A stretch of DNA of 64,000 bases from G965262015 sp965262015. Its GTDB lineage: Bacteria > Spirochaetota > Leptospiria > Turneriellales > CBDBES01. Below are positions 8,883 through 18,886 of this stretch, piece after piece. Positions within the stretch are counted from its first letter, which is position 1; each line of letters begins with the position of its first letter. The position numbers and the translations under genes are program-made. Location: assembly GCA_965262015.1 (NCBI GenBank), contig OZ253494.1, positions 1,116,001 through 1,180,000 of the forward strand, given 5' to 3'. The notes under the pieces are model-generated. The model searched no databases. It worked only from the letters and a program-made list of their open reading frames with translations, and was not told where the DNA came from.

Positions 8883-9983
8883 CTAAAGCTCTATGCTTTG
8901 CAAAGTAAAATGCAACAGCGGCTCGCCAATCTTTTTCTCTGTATCAAGTGTATTTAATAGTTGCCAGGACTTCCATACACCAAAGTGACTATGTGTATCA
9001 ACAAACAATGGGATATCAGTATATGTTTTATCTAGTAATAAGTAGGCCTCTGGTTCATAGAAAAACTCATCTTGTTTTTCTCCAGGCTTGGCTGGGATAT
9101 CAATCCTACGTCCAATGGTTACAATAGCATTGGACGGCAAACGCATATCTACCGCATTTACCCACGTAGATGAGAATGGATAAATCTTGGATGTATCATG
9201 ATCAGACGTGCCATCATAACGCCCCACCATAATACGCCAATAAACTTTATCCTGAATTGTTTGCCATGTCATCTCAGGGGCTACATTTTCAAATTTACTT
9301 TTCAATATAAAACCTGCCTCTTTCTGAGAGTTTACTTTTTTGCTTATGATTTTGAGTGGAGTTCTAATAAAATATGCCATGCGTTTTATGATATGTACAT
9401 TCTTGCCAATCACTTGAGGAGGTTGAAATAAAGTTAATTCTTTACCAAGTGAAACTAAATAGGAAATAGGAATATCTGGTGTAATGGACGCACCTGCCAA
9501 GGGATATTGTGCCAAGATGATTCCTTTGGGACGGGCACTAGGAACATAGGTTACAACACCCTTCTTTAACTTGAACACTCTATTATGTGCATGAACACTG
9601 TTCAAAATACTAGGTACTAATGATTCTAATTTATCTACTAACTTTGGTGCATGAAGGGTGGCCTTACTCTGATTCACCAACAAAGTAAGTTTAGTTCCTT
9701 CCCTAACTACTTCGCCAGGTGGTACGCTCTGAGAAATAATATACCCTTCAGGGTATTCGAACAGATTAGTTGTTTTCATGTATATCTTTAAATTCTTACT
9801 CACAAGAGGATTGTGATGATCAAAATATAAGGTCCCCACCAAGGCAGGTACAACCACTTTCTCTTTATAAGAAACTCGTAAGCTGATAATAATAAAAGAG
9901 ATGAATAATAGTAAAAACAAGCCTATTGAATAAATCAATACAATCTGTGACCAGTTATCCAATAAAAACTCATTTTTTTTCAT
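8883..9983 (-). CDS. Membrane-anchored PASTA-domain protein
   Basis: The product of about 366 residues has a short cytoplasmic N-terminus and one transmembrane helix at about residues 13-35. The large extracytoplasmic part contains about three PASTA-like units (for example VVVPALVGTLYF, then HAPKLVDKLE, then FQPPQVIGKN). PASTA domains bind cell-wall muropeptides in other bacteria. There is no kinase or transpeptidase domain, so this is a stand-alone PASTA protein. I chose ATG 9983-9981 because AAAAGGC lies 9 bases upstream; an upstream TTG at 10037 is less likely. It heads the series with rpe, pyrE and the 88-residue gene and is divergent from the M16 protease. Confidence 0.82.
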   Translation of the reverse strand: MKKNEFLLDNWSQIVLIYSIGLFLLLFISFIIISLRVSYKEKVVVPALVGTLYFDHHNPLVSKNLKIYMKTTNLFEYPEGYIISQSVPPGEVVREGTKLTLLVNQSKATLHAPKLVDKLESLVPSILNSVHAHNRVFKLKKGVVTYVPSARPKGIILAQYPLAGASITPDIPISYLVSLGKELTLFQPPQVIGKNVHIIKRMAYFIRTPLKIISKKVNSQKEAGFILKSKFENVAPEMTWQTIQDKVYWRIMVGRYDGTSDHDTSKIYPFSSTWVNAVDMRLPSNAIVTIGRRIDIPAKPGEKQDEFFYEPEAYLLLDKTYTDIPLFVDTHSHFGVWKSWQLLNTLDTEKKIGEPLLHFTLQSIEL

Positions 9984-10101
9984 AATAAGATGCCTTTTAA
10001 TCTTCCGCTCGCTTGATGCTGTCAAGTGAATTGACAATTATTATCCTAAAAACATAGATTGTAAAATAAAAAATACTTTATATTTACAATATCATGTTTT
10101 T

Positions 10102-11688
10102 ATGGTTCTTGGTCTTACAGAGAAAATGGCAATGTATTTTAAATTCTATTTACTGTTACTATTCGCTTTATTGTATGGAGTAATTATTAATATGCCCGTT
10201 CAAGCACAAAAATCGAACTCTCATTTAGATATTGCAGATCTAGAAAATATATTCCAACAAAGGATTAAAAAATATAGGTTAGACAATGGCATTCGTGTTG
10301 TTCTAATGAAAAATGGGATTAATCCCACCATGGCATGCTATCTAAAAATTGGTGTTGGCTCTGCTGATGAGCCTTTCCAAAAGGCTGGTGCTGCACACTT
10401 TCTAGAGCATTTACTCTTTAAAGGGACCAACAAACTAGGTACAACAAATTTTAGAAAAGAAAAGGTCTACTTAAATCAGATTAAGGCGATTGGTGAAAGA
10501 CTGGATAATCAGGAACGCATGTTGCTCAATCCTTTACTTAGACAAAAAGATAAAGAGAAAATACAAAATAAAAAAGAGCAGGATCAACAGCTACTAACTA
10601 AATTAGATAAATTATCATCTGTCTTTAGAATTAGTGAAGAAGATTCCCAAGCTTATTCGGCAGCTGGAGAATATGGCTATAATGCCTACACATCAGCAGA
10701 CCTTACGAATTATCAGATACAACTACCTAAGAATCGACTGGAACTATGGGCATGGTTAGAAAGTAATCGCTTCTTGAAGCCAGTCTTTAGGGAGTTTTAC
10801 ACAGAACGTAAAATTATACAAGAAGAACGAAAAATGCGTTATGACACAAAACCATCCTCTCTTCTTCTAGAACTCTTTGTAAAAACAGCTTTTGGTATGA
10901 GCCCCTATGGCAAACCAGTGATTGGTTTTGCAAGTAATATACCCAGGTTAAAACAAAGTGATGTAGAGGCATTTTTTGCAGAGCATTACATACCATCTAG
11001 AATGGTCATTACCATTGTTGGCGACATTGAGTTTGAACCCACATTATCTACCATCAAAAAATATTTTTCGAAGATACCCACTAAAGAAACACCACAATTT
11101 CCTCCTATTGAATTTGTACCTACACCAGGCCGTAGAACTGCCATATTATCTGCTGATAATTCGCCTTATCTCATCACGGGTTGGTATCGCCCGAGTATGT
11201 ATGATAAGGATGATATTTTATTTGATATTGTTAGTAAGCTTTTAACAGAGGGGTTATCTTCACGATTAGTTAAACGTCTAGTTATTCAAGAAGAACTTGT
11301 TCAATCTATTGACTCATACAGTGCTTTCCCAGGGAGTAAAATAGACAGTATATTTCCCATTATAGCTACACCGTACAAAGAACAAGACTATGATAAGGTA
11401 CAAAAAATTATACAAGAAGAATTGCAATTACTTGCTGAGAAAGGCCCAACTAAGCAAGAGTTGGAAAAGGTAAAAAATCAGTTTTATGCGGAGATAACAT
11501 CTTCATTAGAATCTAATTCTGGTTTAGCTGAAGCTTTGTCTTATTATGAAGTACTACTGGATGATTATAAAGTATTTTTTACTTATCTAAGGGCGGTACA
11601 GCAAATCAATCCAAAAGATATTCAACGAGTCATACGTACATATTTTATAGAAGACAAGAATACAACTGTCTGGATTAAAAAAAAGTAG
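10102..11688 (+). CDS. M16-family zinc metalloprotease, exported
   Basis: The protein has up to 528 residues. The inverted zinc motif H-F-L-E-H is at residues 99-103. The downstream zinc-ligand glutamate is expected around IIQEERKMRY, the usual place in pitrilysin/insulinase proteases. The N-terminus has a hydrophobic signal sequence ending near PVQAQ, so it probably acts in the periplasm. Start is uncertain among ATG 10102, 10126 and 10132; the latter two give a more compact signal peptide. An insertion rich in Lys/Gln/Asp lies between the zinc motif and AYTSADLTNY. The second M16 half (ATPGR to the C-terminus) looks complete. Confidence 0.88.
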   Translation: MVLGLTEKMAMYFKFYLLLLFALLYGVIINMPVQAQKSNSHLDIADLENIFQQRIKKYRLDNGIRVVLMKNGINPTMACYLKIGVGSADEPFQKAGAAHFLEHLLFKGTNKLGTTNFRKEKVYLNQIKAIGERLDNQERMLLNPLLRQKDKEKIQNKKEQDQQLLTKLDKLSSVFRISEEDSQAYSAAGEYGYNAYTSADLTNYQIQLPKNRLELWAWLESNRFLKPVFREFYTERKIIQEERKMRYDTKPSSLLLELFVKTAFGMSPYGKPVIGFASNIPRLKQSDVEAFFAEHYIPSRMVITIVGDIEFEPTLSTIKKYFSKIPTKETPQFPPIEFVPTPGRRTAILSADNSPYLITGWYRPSMYDKDDILFDIVSKLLTEGLSSRLVKRLVIQEELVQSIDSYSAFPGSKIDSIFPIIATPYKEQDYDKVQKIIQEELQLLAEKGPTKQELEKVKNQFYAEITSSLESNSGLAEALSYYEVLLDDYKVFFTYLRAVQQINPKDIQRVIRTYFIEDKNTTVWIKKK

Positions 11689-11788
11689 AGTATCTTCATC
11701 TTGGTATACATGACACTGCCAGGTAATTATTGCTTATGGCAGATATTATGTCTCATATAATGGCTTTAATTGACTAGGCCTGGTTATA

Positions 11789-14077
11789 ATGAACACTTCT
11801 AAAAATATAGTAATACTAATAATAATAACATTCTTATATCCCATGAATAGATATTCGACAATGGTACAGTGGAATGATATCACCAGACTCCGGAAATATG
11901 TTACCGTAATTAACCAAAATGAAACAAATTCTCTTATTAATACTTTAAAGAAGCCCCAAATCGCACATTATACTACCTCATTCATGATAGGCATGTCATA
12001 TTTTAAACAAAAACAATACCAGAAGGCTATTATATGGTTAGCACGTGCCTATTATATTAACCAGATAGGCCCACATCGATACTATCCGCTAGTAGTATAT
12101 CGATATGTCACATCTTTTAGACATATCTTACTAACAAAATCCCCTCTACATGAAGAAGTTTTATATCACCTTGCTTTGTCATATCATAATCTGAACGAAG
12201 ATCACTACTCTCTTAAATTCTTACATCTATTAGAGGGTAATTTAAGCCCTGCCTTACTAGAAAGATATTTGTCTTTGAAAGCAGATGTTTACTCAGGTAA
12301 GCAATTTACTAAAGCCCAGGCTATTTATAGAAAATTAGTCCGTACTTTTTCTAAACCATCACATTATATACGGATGGGTTTTTTCTATGAAAAACATAAC
12401 AAGAATATTAAAGCCTTGAGATATTACCTCAAAGTACTAAATTTTATCCACAATAAGTGGACTTATAAATTAGCCACTAAAGAGATCTATAAACTTCTTA
12501 AACAATATTCTTATCTCAAAAAATATTTAAGTAATGATGATTGGGCTTTTTATGTAGAAGGACTAAGAATAATAGCTAAAACTCATAAGGCTAGTAATTA
12601 TATAACACGTATCAAGACCAACAAGCTCAAACAAAAGCATAGTCGACTACTCTATCTAAAAACCAATAGTCTACTTATGTTTCGCAAAAGACAAATACAA
12701 AAAGGTACTACATACATTAAACGACATATTACCCAGCTAAATGAAGAAAATCAAGTACTGCTTAGATATTATGCCAGTAACTATTTGTTGAAGAAAAAAC
12801 GCTATAAACAAGTATTAAATATTATACCTACATTCTCTAAAAATCGGCGTAACATGTTGATACGTGTGCGAGCACTCTACCATATCAAACATCGTAATAG
12901 AGATAGTGGTGCTAGTTACTACCTCAGTCATTTTGATGCTGATTCTGTGATTGCTGAACGGTGTTTTTTTTCTAAATGTTTTGAATATATTCTAGGACAT
13001 AAAATACAAAATGCACGAAGTTGTTTATCACGCCTTACTCAAGTAACTAAAAACGTACCGGTTGGTGGAAGAAGTAGATACTTTCTAGCAAAAATGTATG
13101 AAAAGAATAATCTACAAAAATCTATACAAAATTATAAAGAGGTATACCTTAATTCACCTTCAGACTATTATGTATTTAAGGCTCTCAAAAAAGTTAAAGC
13201 TAAACATGATTCTTTACCAATAGAAAATAATATAACAAATATACGTCAATGGATAGCAAATAACATCTCATCACCACGGTCCAAGAAAGATTTTTTTCAT
13301 TACAAGGCACAACATCCAGGTTATGCCGTAGACCCATTCTGGAAAAAATGGGAAGAAAAATTAACTGATATTATAAAACAGGCAGACAACAAATCCCGGA
13401 AGGCTTTATTACTGATCGCCATGCGTCATAAAAATATTGCACAACACTATTTTCTTAAAAATACAGACTTGATGGAACGTAATTTATATTATCAGCAAGC
13501 AGGCCATCTCATTCAAGATCCATATCTAAAATTTACATATTTACAACACTATTTGGTTAAACATAAATATAATATAGATATTTTTACACTCTCGGAGAAA
13601 GCCCGTAAAACTTTATACCCTACACCTTATCTAAAATATGTTGAGCGGGCAACCCAAAAGCTAAATTTAAAAAAATCTCATATCTATGCCTTGATGAAAC
13701 AGGAGTCAAACTTTAATCCTGGAGCAGTTAGTTCAGTTGGTGCTACGGGTTTAATGCAAGTCATGCCTTCTACTAGTCGTGATGTGAATAAAAAGCTCAA
13801 AATACGTTCATTAAATCTAAAGAATCCTGAACACTCCATTCGTTTGGGTGCTAAATTCTTTTCATACATTAAGAATCATAATGTTAACATATTTGAAGAA
13901 ATCGCTACTGCATATAATGCAGGTCCCTCTCGCCTACGTCGTTGGAAAAATACAATTTTTAAAAAACATCCACCAGATATTGCATTTGAGAAAATACCCT
14001 TTAGAGAAACCAAAGTTTACGTTAAGCGTACAGGACGTTACTACGATAGATATAAAATATTATTGCAATATCCATAA
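11789..14077 (+). CDS. TPR-containing soluble lytic transglycosylase (SLT)
   Basis: This 762-residue exported protein has a signal-like N-terminus and a long all-helical region with TPR-like repeats. It ends in a C-terminal lysozyme-like SLT domain. In that domain the catalytic glutamate is in M-K-Q-E-S-N-F (about residue 635), followed by GAVSSVGATGLMQVMP and later ATAYNAGPSRL, all hallmark SLT motifs. It should cleave the glycan strand of peptidoglycan to 1,6-anhydro products. The next gene, 64 bases downstream, is fliD, so a link to periplasmic flagellum assembly is possible but only inferred. A 6-bp inverted repeat (CTGCCA/TGGCAG, 11716-11742) lies upstream. Confidence 0.88.
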   Translation: MNTSKNIVILIIITFLYPMNRYSTMVQWNDITRLRKYVTVINQNETNSLINTLKKPQIAHYTTSFMIGMSYFKQKQYQKAIIWLARAYYINQIGPHRYYPLVVYRYVTSFRHILLTKSPLHEEVLYHLALSYHNLNEDHYSLKFLHLLEGNLSPALLERYLSLKADVYSGKQFTKAQAIYRKLVRTFSKPSHYIRMGFFYEKHNKNIKALRYYLKVLNFIHNKWTYKLATKEIYKLLKQYSYLKKYLSNDDWAFYVEGLRIIAKTHKASNYITRIKTNKLKQKHSRLLYLKTNSLLMFRKRQIQKGTTYIKRHITQLNEENQVLLRYYASNYLLKKKRYKQVLNIIPTFSKNRRNMLIRVRALYHIKHRNRDSGASYYLSHFDADSVIAERCFFSKCFEYILGHKIQNARSCLSRLTQVTKNVPVGGRSRYFLAKMYEKNNLQKSIQNYKEVYLNSPSDYYVFKALKKVKAKHDSLPIENNITNIRQWIANNISSPRSKKDFFHYKAQHPGYAVDPFWKKWEEKLTDIIKQADNKSRKALLLIAMRHKNIAQHYFLKNTDLMERNLYYQQAGHLIQDPYLKFTYLQHYLVKHKYNIDIFTLSEKARKTLYPTPYLKYVERATQKLNLKKSHIYALMKQESNFNPGAVSSVGATGLMQVMPSTSRDVNKKLKIRSLNLKNPEHSIRLGAKFFSYIKNHNVNIFEEIATAYNAGPSRLRRWKNTIFKKHPPDIAFEKIPFRETKVYVKRTGRYYDRYKILLQYP

Positions 14078-14141
14078 TTTTTTTGATTTTATCTGATTTA
14101 TGAATTATTATTTTTAATAATGAGGCGACTTTAGAAAATAT

Positions 14142-16184
14142 ATGATAGATGCTATTGACGGCCTTTCTTCGGGTATTAAATCTAACGAAATCATACGAAA
14201 GCTTAAGCAAGTAGAAAGACAACCCATCCAAAGACTTAGAAAAGAGCAAGGTGAAACCCAACTAGAAATTGATGCCTTTAAAAATTTAATTCAAATTGCA
14301 AATAATTTGACAGAAGCTAGTAAATACTTATATAATTTTGAATCAGCACTTGGTGCTAAGAAAGTAGATGTTCTTCCGTCTGATGCTATACGTGCTCAAG
14401 CAAAAAAAAATGCTAGTGTTGGGGAATATGATCTTCAAATTAAAAATATAGCATCTAAATTAACAATAGCCAGCAACCAGATGTCTAGCTCAAAGGTTTT
14501 ACCATCTGGCTCTATATCATTAAATAAGCAAAAACATGATTTTGAAGGTGGTTCACTAAAAGACCTTTCCAAATTTTTTAATAAGCACTATAAGAAAGAT
14601 CTTGAATCTAAAGTGATCCAGACTACTCCAGAAAATAGTCGACTGATCCTTAAAGTAAAACAAGAAGGACAAGATGGCATTTTAAATGTACAAGATCCCA
14701 ATGGAATTTTACAAGGAATAGGAATTTACCAGGATAAACCCATAGAAAAGCAAGCTCCTAAAAATACAACACCCAAAAAGATACCAGTACTGATACAAGC
14801 TGAAAAATTACAATTATTAGAAGATGCTCTTGTAACAATTAGTCCAGATAACAAACAAATTCAGCTCAAACAAAATACATCTGCTATCCTAGACATGACA
14901 CTATCCATTCCACCAGACGTAACAATTAAAGGAATAGAAATTAATCTACATAGTCCAGAAAAAAAGAAACCACAAATACCAATATTGAAGCAGTTATATT
15001 TAGCTACGCCTCTAAATATAACCATAAAAGATGTTACACTAAATACCTATACCGCTATACGTAAAAATAACCTGGAACAGAACAAAGACCAAACTAACCA
15101 TGAATATGGTGTAACTCTATATGATATGAATACTATAGAAACGAACCATAATTTACAAGGGAAATCAGGTAAACACATAATACCTATTTCGAAGTCAATT
15201 CAACGCATCAAATTTTATACCAAGAATCATGACATTAATTTTTCTGAGATATATGTTCTTTATGAACCCTCTAAGAAAGATACAAAAACTCTCAAACAAG
15301 ATTCTGGAGTTTCTGCACCAAAACAGATACTCTCTAAAGAACAACAACAAAATATGTTTCCTAATTTAATTCACCCTGCTGAAGATGCCCATCTAAATAT
15401 AGATGGTATAGATGTCGTACGGAAAAAAAATACAGAAATAGATGATATCATCCCTGGAGTATTATTAGATTTATTAAAAACTTCTGATCAAACTATTCAA
15501 GTTAACGTGCAACATGATATAGATCAAATGAAAGAACAACTATATAGTTTTGTGAAGGCATATAATGAATTACTTGAGATAGCTTACCAGACTAGTACTG
15601 TTAAAGACCTAAATACCAAACCAGGAAATTTTGACATCACGGCTAAACTGCAAGGCAAAACTCCTCCACTTATTGCAGATTCTTCAGTGCGGGGTTTAGT
15701 CAATGGCTTAAAAAAACGGATTTCTAATCCATATCCATCTTTTAGAAAACCCAATCTCACAACAATATACGACATAGGGATTTCAACAGGTGTTTTAGGT
15801 AGTGAATGGTCTAAAATCTCAAAAGGCTATCTAGAGGTAGATGAGGCAAAATTAATAAAATATCTTAATAAACACCCTATTGCAGTAAAAGAATTATTTG
15901 GTGTAGATAGTAATGGTGATTTAAGAATTGATAATGGCTTGGGTTATACGTTACACACTTTTTTACAGTCTTACTCAACTACCTATGGTACAGGCATTTT
16001 ACAAAATCGGATTAAAATTCGTGAGGAACAAATAGAACACTTAGACAAAAATATTGAAAAGATAGAAGAAAAAGCTACACAATACGGAGAAAGACTAAAA
16101 ACAAAATTTGGAGCTATGGAAAGTGCCATCCGGCGACAAAAAGCAACGGGCGACTATCTAAAACAAAAATTTAACCAAAAATAG
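14142..16184 (+). CDS. fliD: Flagellar hook-associated protein 2 (filament cap)
   Basis: This 680-residue protein is long, as spirochaetal FliD proteins are. The N-terminal domain matches FliD (GLSSGIKSNEIIRKL...VERQPIQRLRKE). A central insert rich in Lys/Pro precedes the classic FliD_C segment: a DGIDVVRKKNTEIDDIIPGV-type region near residue 425 followed by FVKAYNELLEIA. The C-terminus is a coiled coil (IREEQIEHLDKNIEKIEEKA). FliD caps the growing filament, here presumably a periplasmic flagellum. There is no close ribosome binding site (GAGG is about 18 bases upstream of ATG 14142). It is convergent with lpd, and the two stop codons are about 13 bases apart. Confidence 0.88.
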   Translation: MIDAIDGLSSGIKSNEIIRKLKQVERQPIQRLRKEQGETQLEIDAFKNLIQIANNLTEASKYLYNFESALGAKKVDVLPSDAIRAQAKKNASVGEYDLQIKNIASKLTIASNQMSSSKVLPSGSISLNKQKHDFEGGSLKDLSKFFNKHYKKDLESKVIQTTPENSRLILKVKQEGQDGILNVQDPNGILQGIGIYQDKPIEKQAPKNTTPKKIPVLIQAEKLQLLEDALVTISPDNKQIQLKQNTSAILDMTLSIPPDVTIKGIEINLHSPEKKKPQIPILKQLYLATPLNITIKDVTLNTYTAIRKNNLEQNKDQTNHEYGVTLYDMNTIETNHNLQGKSGKHIIPISKSIQRIKFYTKNHDINFSEIYVLYEPSKKDTKTLKQDSGVSAPKQILSKEQQQNMFPNLIHPAEDAHLNIDGIDVVRKKNTEIDDIIPGVLLDLLKTSDQTIQVNVQHDIDQMKEQLYSFVKAYNELLEIAYQTSTVKDLNTKPGNFDITAKLQGKTPPLIADSSVRGLVNGLKKRISNPYPSFRKPNLTTIYDIGISTGVLGSEWSKISKGYLEVDEAKLIKYLNKHPIAVKELFGVDSNGDLRIDNGLGYTLHTFLQSYSTTYGTGILQNRIKIREEQIEHLDKNIEKIEEKATQYGERLKTKFGAMESAIRRQKATGDYLKQKFNQK

Positions 16185-16192
16185 TTTTTGGT
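16174..16192. terminator. Possible bidirectional terminator between fliD and lpd
   Basis: The sequence accaaaaatagtttttggt is a perfect 8-bp inverted repeat with a 3-base loop that contains the fliD stop codon. A-tracts and T-tracts flank the stem on both strands. The stem is AT-rich and may be weak, but its position between two convergent genes fits a shared terminator. Confidence 0.35.
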
Positions 16193-16197
16193 GTAAT

Positions 16198-17601
16198 CTA
16201 ACCATGAATGGCACGGCCGTTGCTAGCCAGACTAGCTTCTTTCAATGACTCAGACAATGTTGGATGAGCATGTACAGTTCTACTAATGTCTTCACCAAAA
16301 GCACCAAACTCTATACCCAAAACAGCTTCGGCAATAAGTTCTGAGGCGTGTGCACCAACTATGTGAATACCAAGAACTTTATCAGTTTGTTTATCGGTTA
16401 ATACTTTAACCTTACCCTCTTCTGCATTCATGGCTTTAGCTCGACCACTAGCTTTAAATAAACTACTACCTACGTTATACGCCACACTATCCTGAATAAG
16501 TTCTTCTTCTGTTTTACCAACCCAGGCGACCTCTGGATGTGTATAAATTACCTTAGGTATCGCATCATAATTAACACTACTTTTTTGGCCACATAGGTTT
16601 TCAGCCAATACAATGGCCTCTTCTGAAGCCTTATGCGCTAGCATTGGACCATCAATAATATCACCAATAGCAAATACATTAGGTATATTAGTTTCATAGG
16701 TATAGCTATTAACCTGTATTTTATTATTTGGTGTAAGAAGTATTCCTAATTTTTCTAGACCAAGATCGTCAATAACTGCCTTTCTACCAACCGCTGATAA
16801 AACTTTATCAGTAGTTAATGTTTGGTTTTTTTTGTCCTTGGTTTCTATCACTACATTAATGGACTGGTTTTTTATTGTAACAGATTGTACTTTTGTACCC
16901 AGAAAAAAATGTATCCCTTGTTTTTCTAATATCCTCTGGGTAAGCTGTGCCATTTGCTTGTCTGCACCATATAAAATATTGGGCATTAATTCTATTATAC
17001 TAACTTCTGAACCCAGGCGATTCCATATTGATCCTAGTTCCAATCCAATTGCACCTGCACCTATCACAATCATACGCTTAGGTATTTCTTCTAAAAAAAG
17101 TGCATGATCAGAGGTAATTACATGCTTACCATCCACTGGGATATGTGGCAAAGTAGACACAACAGAGCCTGTCGCTAGAATAATATGCTTTGCCTGTATA
17201 GAAATACTCTTTCCTTTATCTGGTGCAAAACTAACCTCACTGTTTGAAATTAACTGTGCATGTCCTACAAAACGGGTAATTTTATTTTTCTGCATAAGAT
17301 AATCAACACCTTTAGTGACTTCAGATACAATGTTGTCTTTACGCTTGAACATTTGTTTTATATTCACTTTTAGATTAGATAATTCTATACCATGCTGTTT
17401 AAAGTTTTCTTTAGCGTCATAAAACTTTTCTGAAGAATCTAATAGTGCTTTAGAAGGTATGCAACCTATGTTTAGACAGGTTCCTCCTAATGCTTTTCGC
17501 TTGTCAATGATGGCCACTTTCTTACCCAACTGAGCAGAGCGTATAGCAGTAACATAACCAGCAGGACCTCCCCCAATTACAATAATATCAAATTTATCCA
17601 T
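16198..17601 (-). CDS. lpd: Dihydrolipoamide dehydrogenase (E3)
   Basis: This 467-residue flavoprotein reoxidises dihydrolipoamide of 2-oxo-acid dehydrogenase complexes using NAD+. Visible features are the FAD-binding G-G-G-P-A-G at residues 10-15, the redox disulfide GGTCLNIGCIPSKALL (Cys42/Cys47), and the NAD-binding GAGAIGLELG. The C-terminal interface has HAHPTLSESLKEA with the catalytic His-Glu pair. Length is standard. The start ATG follows GAGGTG at good spacing. It lies 22 bases after the E2 gene and is surely co-transcribed with it. Confidence 0.95.
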   Translation of the reverse strand: MDKFDIIVIGGGPAGYVTAIRSAQLGKKVAIIDKRKALGGTCLNIGCIPSKALLDSSEKFYDAKENFKQHGIELSNLKVNIKQMFKRKDNIVSEVTKGVDYLMQKNKITRFVGHAQLISNSEVSFAPDKGKSISIQAKHIILATGSVVSTLPHIPVDGKHVITSDHALFLEEIPKRMIVIGAGAIGLELGSIWNRLGSEVSIIELMPNILYGADKQMAQLTQRILEKQGIHFFLGTKVQSVTIKNQSINVVIETKDKKNQTLTTDKVLSAVGRKAVIDDLGLEKLGILLTPNNKIQVNSYTYETNIPNVFAIGDIIDGPMLAHKASEEAIVLAENLCGQKSSVNYDAIPKVIYTHPEVAWVGKTEEELIQDSVAYNVGSSLFKASGRAKAMNAEEGKVKVLTDKQTDKVLGIHIVGAHASELIAEAVLGIEFGAFGEDISRTVHAHPTLSESLKEASLASNGRAIHG

Positions 17602-17623
17602 TACTCACACCTCGTTACAATTA

Positions 17624-18850
17624 TTAACAATCTAACATCATCCTAGCAGGATCTTCAATCATGTTTTTAATTTTAACTAAAAACTGCACTGCCTCTTTCC
17701 CATCTATCATCCTATGATCATAGGAAAGTGCTAGATACATAATAGGCCTTATTTTTATTTCACCATCCACAACAACAGGACGTTGCACAATATTATGCAT
17801 ACCTAAAATACCAACCTGAGGTGGATTGATAATTGGGGTAGATAACATGGAACCATATATTCCCCCATTTGATATGGTAAATGTAGCACCCTGCAGTTCA
17901 TCCAAGGTAATCTTTTTGTCTTGTATACGCTGTACCAAATTAGCAAGACTTCGTTCCATCTCAGCAATAGATAACTGATCCACATTGCGAATAACAGGCA
18001 CAACTAGCCCTTTGGGACCACCTACTGCGATACCAATGTCATAGTAATGTTTATAAACAACATCAGTACCACGAATCTCTGCATTAACTTTTGGGAATTG
18101 CTTTAAAGCTTCCACACACGCCATGGTAAAAAAACTCATGAAACCAAGTTTAATATCATGCTTTTTGTGAAATACTTCTTTGTATGTACTACGTAACGAC
18201 ATAAGAGCATGCATATCCACTTCATTAAATGTAGTAAGAGTGGCTGAGTTGCGTTGTGACTGTAACAAGTTATTTGCGATCACTTGCCTAATTTTACTCA
18301 TTGGCTCTACTCTCTCTCTCGAAGAAATATCTGTGGTAACAACTCTGCTATTGGATGATGATTTTTGTTCTGCTGTTTGTGCCAAAACTGAACGTATATC
18401 TTCTTTAGTAACCTGTTGATGTTTACCTGTACCATGTAATTGGCTTACATCTATATTATCATCAGCAACTAACTTTCGAGCTGAGGGTGGCAAAGTTTTA
18501 TTGATCTTATCTGTTGTATTATTACGATCAACTACATTCTGGTCAGATGGGATTGATTGATCCATGGAACTCTTACCTATTATTGGTATGGCATTGGTAT
18601 CCGTAGTAGCCTGGGCTGTTTCATCAATTATTGCTGCAATACTGCCTACCTTAAGGACTTCACCTGCACTGCATTTATATTGAATGAGCTTACCTGCCTG
18701 TGGTGCTAATAATTCCAAAGAAACTTTATCTGTCTCTAACTCAGCAATAGCTTCATCCATTGCAACAAAATCGCCCTCTTGCTTTAGCCAAGCACTTAAC
18801 GTCACTTCGGTAATAGACTCACCAACTGATGGAATAGGTACCTCAATCAT
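17624..18850 (-). CDS. sucB: 2-oxoglutarate dehydrogenase E2-type dihydrolipoyl succinyltransferase
   Basis: This 408-residue acyltransferase has one N-terminal lipoyl domain with the lipoylated lysine in E-T-D-K-V-S (Lys42). A linker follows, then a peripheral-subunit-binding domain at about residues 118-155 (LPPSARKLVADDNIDVSQL). The catalytic domain ends in ALSYDHRMIDGKEAVQFL, containing the active-site His and Asp. The N-terminus (EVPIPSVGESITEV) and the single lipoyl domain are typical of SucB. The start is preceded by a perfect AGGAGG. No E1 (sucA) is adjacent; the upstream gene is a TPR protein. Confidence 0.9.
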   Translation of the reverse strand: MIEVPIPSVGESITEVTLSAWLKQEGDFVAMDEAIAELETDKVSLELLAPQAGKLIQYKCSAGEVLKVGSIAAIIDETAQATTDTNAIPIIGKSSMDQSIPSDQNVVDRNNTTDKINKTLPPSARKLVADDNIDVSQLHGTGKHQQVTKEDIRSVLAQTAEQKSSSNSRVVTTDISSRERVEPMSKIRQVIANNLLQSQRNSATLTTFNEVDMHALMSLRSTYKEVFHKKHDIKLGFMSFFTMACVEALKQFPKVNAEIRGTDVVYKHYYDIGIAVGGPKGLVVPVIRNVDQLSIAEMERSLANLVQRIQDKKITLDELQGATFTISNGGIYGSMLSTPIINPPQVGILGMHNIVQRPVVVDGEIKIRPIMYLALSYDHRMIDGKEAVQFLVKIKNMIEDPARMMLDC

Positions 18851-18886
18851 AAATAACCTCCTGTATAGTCTTAAATAGTGGCTCTA

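Noticed and set aside
11716..11742. Inverted repeat CTGCCA/TGGCAG before the lytic transglycosylase as an operator
   Set aside because: It has only 6 bp with a 15-base spacer and no second copy; too weak to call.
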